Source of the DNA: Thiomonas sp. | GTDB taxonomy: Bacteria; Pseudomonadota; Gammaproteobacteria; Burkholderiales; Burkholderiaceae | Direction: 5' to 3' | NCBI GenBank assembly: GCA_027443745.1 | Contig: DAIAZB010000441.1 | Location: forward strand, 1-7,484 | Length of the DNA stretch: 7,484 nt | In this document: positions 6,453-7,484 of the stretch, in pieces | Layout: each line of letters opens with the position of its first letter | Numbering within the stretch: position 1 is the stretch's first letter | Translations under genes and position numbers: made by a program | Notes under the pieces: model-generated | Told to the model about the DNA's origin: nothing | Seen by the model: the letters and a program-made list of their open reading frames with translations, nothing else | The model's database searches: none

Positions 6453-7484
6453 ATGACGGAGATTAGAACACGCGTGGCGATGTTCGCGGATGCGGCGATG
6501 CGTGGACAGCAGGCCAACCCATTGCTCGATCTGGCCGCAAGTCTTGCGCATCAGCCGATCGAAGACTGGGTCGGATCGTCTGTCGAACTGGTCGAGCGAG
6601 GTTGGCCGATAGCCGCCATTGCCCTTCTGGCGGAGGCAGAGCAGAAGTTCGGCGCCGGTGCTTTGTTGGATTTTCATCGGGCACTAGCCTATCGCCAGGC
6701 CGGGGACTGGGACAGATCGGACGCTTGCGCACGTGCGGCAATCGCGTGCCAACCGCACTGGCCAGAGCCCGTGTGGTTCCTTGCCGATGGTTTGCGCGAG
6801 CGTGGGCGAACTCATGCTGCAGCAAGCTTGCTGCGCGATTTCGCTGCACAGGCGCCGGTTTTGACCGATGCGGAAGCCGTGTGCGCCTGCCTGCAATTCA
6901 TCAGCGAGTGTGGCGAATGGGATGCGGTGTATGCGTTAGGCCAAGTGGCGCTACGGGGTTTGCCAGGATCGATCCGATTGCGTGAGCTGCTGGCCAAATC
7001 CGCTTTGCTGCTTGGCCGCTTCGAGGAGGCTCGTGGCAGTTACCGTGAGCTCGTTGCCGATGCGCCCGAGCCGGCCAGAAGTGTGGCGGCGCTGGGTCTT
7101 GCATTGAGCGCGCGTTTCGCCGATCCAGATGACGGTGATATCGCACTGATCGATGCGCTGTTGCTGAAACCCGGTCCGGAGCATGCGCACGCCAACATCC
7201 ATTTCGCGCGCGCCAAGATCAGCGACGACCTGAAAGAGTATGCCCGTGCCGCCGCGCATTTGCGCAGCGCCAATGCCATCGCGTGCCGAATCCAGCCTTG
7301 GGACCGCAAGCAATGGGGCAGGAACTATGCTCGCGCATTGCAGGCGAGATTACCGCGCAACCGCATCGCAATGAACGAGCGGCGGCCAGTGTTTGTGATT
7401 GGGCTACCGCGCAGCGGCACCACACTACTGGCCGAACGGATGGCGCGGCATGCGGGCATCGTCACGCGCGGCGAGCTGAACTTC
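6453..7484 (+). CDS. TPR-repeat sulfotransferase, third of three, 3' partial
   Basis: The frame starting at ATG 6453 stays open for 344 codons to the right edge, so the C-terminal part of the catalytic domain is outside the window. Residues about 20-290 are TPR-like helices (for example 'LLGRFEEARGSYRELVADAP'). Then come 'SANAI' and 'PWDRKQW', matching the 'QANAI...VWSRNDW' of the minus-strand neighbour. The 5'-phosphosulfate loop 'PVFVIGLPRSGTTLL' is at 312-326, and 'TRGEL' gives candidate catalytic E341 just before the edge. The 3'-phosphate site is not in view. There is no signal peptide, so it is probably cytoplasmic. Its N-terminus begins 76 nt from the start of the divergent neighbour, of which it is a diverged paralogue. 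An in-frame ATG at 6429 is the alternative start. The enzyme class is secure; the acceptor substrate is unknown, and completeness beyond the edge cannot be judged. Confidence 0.9.
   Translation, partial: MTEIRTRVAMFADAAMRGQQANPLLDLAASLAHQPIEDWVGSSVELVERGWPIAAIALLAEAEQKFGAGALLDFHRALAYRQAGDWDRSDACARAAIACQPHWPEPVWFLADGLRERGRTHAAASLLRDFAAQAPVLTDAEAVCACLQFISECGEWDAVYALGQVALRGLPGSIRLRELLAKSALLLGRFEEARGSYRELVADAPEPARSVAALGLALSARFADPDDGDIALIDALLLKPGPEHAHANIHFARAKISDDLKEYARAAAHLRSANAIACRIQPWDRKQWGRNYARALQARLPRNRIAMNERRPVFVIGLPRSGTTLLAERMARHAGIVTRGELNF

Noticed and set aside
6463..6985. Open frames on both strands (6463-6849 minus; 6602-6985 plus) over the right-hand gene
   Set aside because: The frame starting at 6453 encodes TPR helices and a clear PAPS-binding loop matching its neighbour, and it stays open to the edge; the other frames are shadows.

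Overview
The window looks like chromosomal DNA of a GC-rich gammaproteobacterium, most likely of the Xanthomonadaceae/Rhodanobacteraceae group (Lysobacterales). The reasons are the codon use, the 'VTGSRI...NLRGLG' style of TonB-dependent receptor that is expanded in that group, and the TPR-sulfotransferase genes beside it. The genus cannot be fixed from the sequence alone.

Layout: (1) 1-2834, plus strand: the 3' part of a TonB-dependent outer-membrane receptor whose signal peptide and true start lie to the left. (2) 2857-2890: a near-perfect intrinsic terminator. (3) 2901-4703, plus strand: a complete 600-residue TPR-sulfotransferase starting 10 nt after the terminator. (4) 4727-6376, minus strand: a second complete TPR-sulfotransferase, convergent with the first across a 23-nt gap. 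(5) 6377-6452: a short divergent control region with an imperfect 10-bp inverted repeat. (6) 6453 to the right edge, plus strand: a third TPR-sulfotransferase, cut off just after its PAPS-binding loop. This last gene has no stop codon inside the window and is easily missed. Coding density is very high: no gene-free stretch exceeds about 80 bases, and I see no RNA gene, insertion sequence, CRISPR array or tRNA.

How the genes may work together: all three sulfotransferases have an N-terminal TPR solenoid and a C-terminal PAPS-dependent sulfotransferase fold with recognisable 5'-phosphosulfate and (where present) 3'-phosphate binding motifs. None shows a signal peptide, so they should act in the cytoplasm. 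The first belongs to a different sequence subgroup from the other two, which are diverged paralogues arranged head to head. A receptor next to several sulfotransferases suggests a sulfated peptide or small molecule that is made and/or taken up, but no precursor peptide gene, exporter or PAPS-synthesis gene is visible here. The functional link is therefore inference.
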